From Acidobacteriota bacterium (GTDB taxonomy: Bacteria; Acidobacteriota; Terriglobia; Terriglobales; Acidobacteriaceae): DNA of 32,898 bases. A program made the translations under genes and the position numbers. The notes beneath the pieces are model-generated. The model saw only the letters and a program-made list of their open reading frames with translations. It was not told the DNA's origin and ran no database searches. Shown here in pieces: positions 30,921 through 32,898 of the stretch. The stretch lies in the NCBI GenBank assembly GCA_023265315.1, contig JAHFUA010000016.1:1-32898 (forward strand), given 5' to 3'. How positions within the stretch are numbered: position 1 is the first letter of the stretch; each line of letters opens with the position of its first letter.

Positions 30921-31030
30921 CGACGGTGCTTGAACGGCCCTAACGGTTGCGCGGACAGCATCGCCAGATTCTCCCGTCTCCCTCCGGTCGACGGAAGAAT
31001 GACAGAAGGTACTGAAATGCTGACTGCTTC

Positions 31031-32065
31031 CTATTCGATCTGCACCAGACTGCCGGCATCGGGGGCGGCGCCGGCGGGCGGAGCGGGAACGCGCTCCTGC
31101 GGTCCGCGGAAGAAGTCGAGATACGACACCTGGTGCACGCACGACACGGTGCAGTGCGGCGCACAGCCTTTCTCGGTCAGATATTCGCGGCGGATGTCCG
31201 CGACGGTGTACTCCTCGAGCGGTTTGGCGGGATAGCCGCGCTGCTGCGAGCAGTAATGCACCAGGCCGTCCTCGCAGATGTAGAGATAGCGCGCCCCGGC
31301 GCGGCAGCGCCAGTTGTTCGGCCGGCCGTTGGCGATGTTGTCCTGGAAGCGGTTGACGCGGGCATAACTGCCCTTCTCCATGGACTTCATCTGCCGGTAG
31401 ATGGCGCGCTCTTGCGCGCTGAGCGGAAGCAGTTGGCCGTCCCCGGCGTGGATGATCCCCACCGTCGAAGTAAAGCCCAGCTCCAGGGCGCGGCGGCCGA
31501 CGACCACGGCGTCCTGCGGATTCTTGATCCCGCCGCCCACCACCGAGTTGATGTTGACGTGGAACTCGGCGTGTTCGGCCAGCAGTTGCAGCTTCTTGTC
31601 GAGCACCTTCAGGCTTTTCTTCGAGACCTCGTCGGGCGTGACATTGTCGATGGAGATCTGCAGGTGCTCCAGGCCGGCGCGGTTCAGACGCTGTATGCGT
31701 TCGGCGGTCAAGAGATACCCGTTGGTGATTAAGCCGCACAGGGCGCCGGTCGAGCGGATGCGGCTGAGGATGGCGTCCAGGTCGGGATGCAGCAGCGGCT
31801 CCCCGCCGGAGACGGTCATGATGGTGGTGCCCAGCTCCGCCAGCTTGTCGATGCGGCGGAACATGGTCTCCAGCGGCACCGGCTTCGAGACCGCGTCGAA
31901 CTCGTTGCAATAGGCGCAGGCCAGGTTGCAACGCCGCATGGGGATGAGGTGCGCCAGGACCGGATGGTCCGTCGAGAGCAAGCCCTGGGCGATCATCTTC
32001 CATTCCCGGAAGCGGCGATGAGTCGCGTTGAGGTAGCACCTGGCTCTGACGGCGGTTGCGGGCAT
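31031..32065 (-). CDS. Radical SAM protein with cysteine-rich C-terminal domain
   Basis: A 344-residue radical SAM enzyme. The Fe-S cluster motif is CNLACAYC (Cys46, 50, 53), followed by [14 protein letters not shown] (SAM binding), LITNGYLL and [14 protein letters not shown]. The C-terminal part has six cysteines (254, 264, 272, 301, 305, 309) in [21 protein letters not shown] and CAPHCTVSC, like SPASM/Twitch domains that hold extra Fe-S clusters in peptide- or sugar-modifying enzymes. The ATG at 32065 is chosen because the early text ([17 protein letters not shown]) is protein-like; an alternative is ATG at 31996 (MIAQGLL). No small precursor peptide was seen next to it. Its reaction is unknown; homologues occur, from memory, in many Acidobacteriota. 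Confidence 0.88.
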   Translation of the reverse strand: MPATAVRARCYLNATHRRFREWKMIAQGLLSTDHPVLAHLIPMRRCNLACAYCNEFDAVSKPVPLETMFRRIDKLAELGTTIMTVSGGEPLLHPDLDAILSRIRSTGALCGLITNGYLLTAERIQRLNRAGLEHLQISIDNVTPDEVSKKSLKVLDKKLQLLAEHAEFHVNINSVVGGGIKNPQDAVVVGRRALELGFTSTVGIIHAGDGQLLPLSAQERAIYRQMKSMEKGSYARVNRFQDNIANGRPNNWRCRAGARYLYICEDGLVHYCSQQRGYPAKPLEEYTVADIRREYLTEKGCAPHCTVSCVHQVSYLDFFRGPQERVPAPPAGAAPDAGSLVQIE

Positions 32066-32219
32066 AATCAGTCAGCGTACTAAAACATGGACGCCGCCCG
32101 CCAGGCGAAGGATTCCCTTTATTTTGCGTAATTTAGGACCTGAATGGCGACGGACGCGCAGTCACCAGCAAGCGGGGTCCCCGGCGCGCCTGCTGGTTGG
32201 CCGCTGGGATGCGAGCGCC
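32066..32219. other. Gap between the radical SAM gene and the Yip1-like gene
   Basis: I see no gene in these 154 bases. Both flanking genes are on the minus strand, so the radical SAM promoter may be here. A GC-rich inverted segment, ACCAGCAAGC to GCCTGCTGGT, could form a hairpin. Confidence 0.4.
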
Positions 32220-32898
32220 TCAGGAGAATAGCCCGCCCAGCGCCGCCGCTCCTAGGATGAACGCGACGTACCACCCGAAAACGACCACAAACGTCGTTCC
32301 GCGCTTCAGCTTGCTGACCGCGGCAAAGCCAATCGCAGCCAGCACCAGGGTCCAGATCATGATCACGTCCAGGGCGGAAGCCAGCCGGAACAGCGCCGGT
32401 GACGCCACGGGATCGAGGAAATATCCAGGGTTGGTGGCGACCGGGTTCTGGAAATTAAAGTTCTCCGGATTGGCGCCGGCCAGGAGCGACACAATGGCGA
32501 GCCCGGCCTTAAGCAATCCCGGCAAGCTGGCGTACGTCACAACTGCGAGCGAGGTGCGGAAGGGGATCTCGGCGCCGGCTCCGAAATTGAACGAGGCCAT
32601 CAGGATCCCCGCCACGATCAGCAGAAAAGGAAGCTGGAACGCCACCGGGAACGCATACGCGAATCCTCGTGTGAACTTGACGGCGCGTTCCATCGCTGCG
32701 GGGCGTTGCTCGGCAGGGAGGCTCTCCAGGCGCGCCGCTTGCTTGGGCTGCAACCTAAGCTGGTTCTCGGCCAACTGCTCCCAGCCGACTTTCTGCCCCG
32801 CAACCATGATGAGAGCATAGGAGGCGATGGTGAGCAGAATGAACGGCGACCACCAACGCGAAACCCGCTTCAGGTCGGCGAAGGTCTTGGTGGGCGCG
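32220..32898 (-). CDS. Yip1-family integral membrane protein, 5' end outside window
   Basis: The frame is open to the end of the window on the minus strand, and the codons there (PTKTFADLKR, then WWSPFILLTIASYALIM) are the typical start of bacterial Yip1-domain proteins, so the ATG at 32807 is internal. About 226 residues are seen. After the first membrane segment comes a polar stretch (about 40 residues, LAENQLRLQPKQAARLESLP), then hydrophobic segments near AFQLPFLLIVAGILMASFNF, LPGLLKAGLAIVSLLAGA, and at the end VIMIWTLVLAAIGFAAVSKL and TFVVVFGWYVAFILGAAAL. The family is common in Acidobacteriota and often lies beside efflux or permease genes. Function unknown. Confidence 0.85.
   Translation of the reverse strand, partial: APTKTFADLKRVSRWWSPFILLTIASYALIMVAGQKVGWEQLAENQLRLQPKQAARLESLPAEQRPAAMERAVKFTRGFAYAFPVAFQLPFLLIVAGILMASFNFGAGAEIPFRTSLAVVTYASLPGLLKAGLAIVSLLAGANPENFNFQNPVATNPGYFLDPVASPALFRLASALDVIMIWTLVLAAIGFAAVSKLKRGTTFVVVFGWYVAFILGAAALGGLFS

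Noticed and set aside
31031-32065. HpnH-type hopanoid radical SAM enzyme
   Set aside because: The N-terminus and the six-cysteine C-terminal part do not fit HpnH; no hopanoid genes are in the window.

Overview
The window looks like chromosomal sequence from a GC-rich, diderm bacterium, most probably an Acidobacteriota (Terriglobia/Koribacter-like) genome. This rests on LptD and TonB/ExbB/ExbD genes (an outer membrane), on the overall protein character, on a radical SAM protein and a Yip1-type protein of kinds I associate with that phylum, and on intergenic spaces packed with short phrase-like repeats. No rRNA, tRNA, CRISPR array, prophage or classical transposase gene was seen. Both ends cut through genes (secD on the left, a Yip1-like gene on the right).

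Layout: (1) 1-6.4 kb, plus strand: secD (3' part), secF, then a TonB-ExbB-ExbD-ExbD energy-transduction cluster and a TPR lipoprotein, closed by a hairpin terminator. (2) 6.5-8.8 kb, plus: biotin carboxylase and a separate biotinyl-carrier protein of an acyl-CoA carboxylase. (3) 14.3-8.8 kb, minus: lptD, larE, a DsbA-like lipoprotein and a SurA/PrsA-like peptidyl-prolyl isomerase lipoprotein; three of the four are plausibly linked by outer-membrane protein folding. (4) 14.4-19.5 kb: an RDD membrane protein, a truncated methylglyoxal synthase, an APC permease with a soluble C-terminal domain, a half-size TSUP protein and a TIGR01777-type epimerase. (5) 19.8-26.7 kb: bifunctional (p)ppGpp synthetase/hydrolase, RidA, ribosomal protein L28, a DUF971 protein, a PcrA/UvrD helicase, a small putative lipoprotein and a very basic 53-residue protein. 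(6) 26.8-32.9 kb: a cationic amino-acid-type permease, an adenosine deaminase family enzyme, a VapBC-like toxin-antitoxin pair, an Asp/Glu racemase-family protein, a radical SAM protein with six C-terminal cysteines, and the Yip1-like gene.

The most unusual feature is not one gene but the intergenic texture. At least eight different families of short repeated 'words' recur: GAGTCATTG; a perfect palindrome centred on GCATGC; AAGAGCCAAGAGC; GTCGTCGG; CACTCGGCACTCAGC; AATCCGTGGCGTTTTT; CCACAGAGGACACAGAGG; GAGCGAAGCGAGGGACC. Many are arranged as two inverted arms around a short loop, so the transcript would fold into a long hairpin, and they lie at gene ends. Several have altered genes: they provide the last codons or stop of larE, the racemase and a permease, an in-frame segment inside pcrA, false upstream starts before the biotinyl protein, and the junction where mgsA is broken. 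All functional statements are from reading the sequence; no database search was run.
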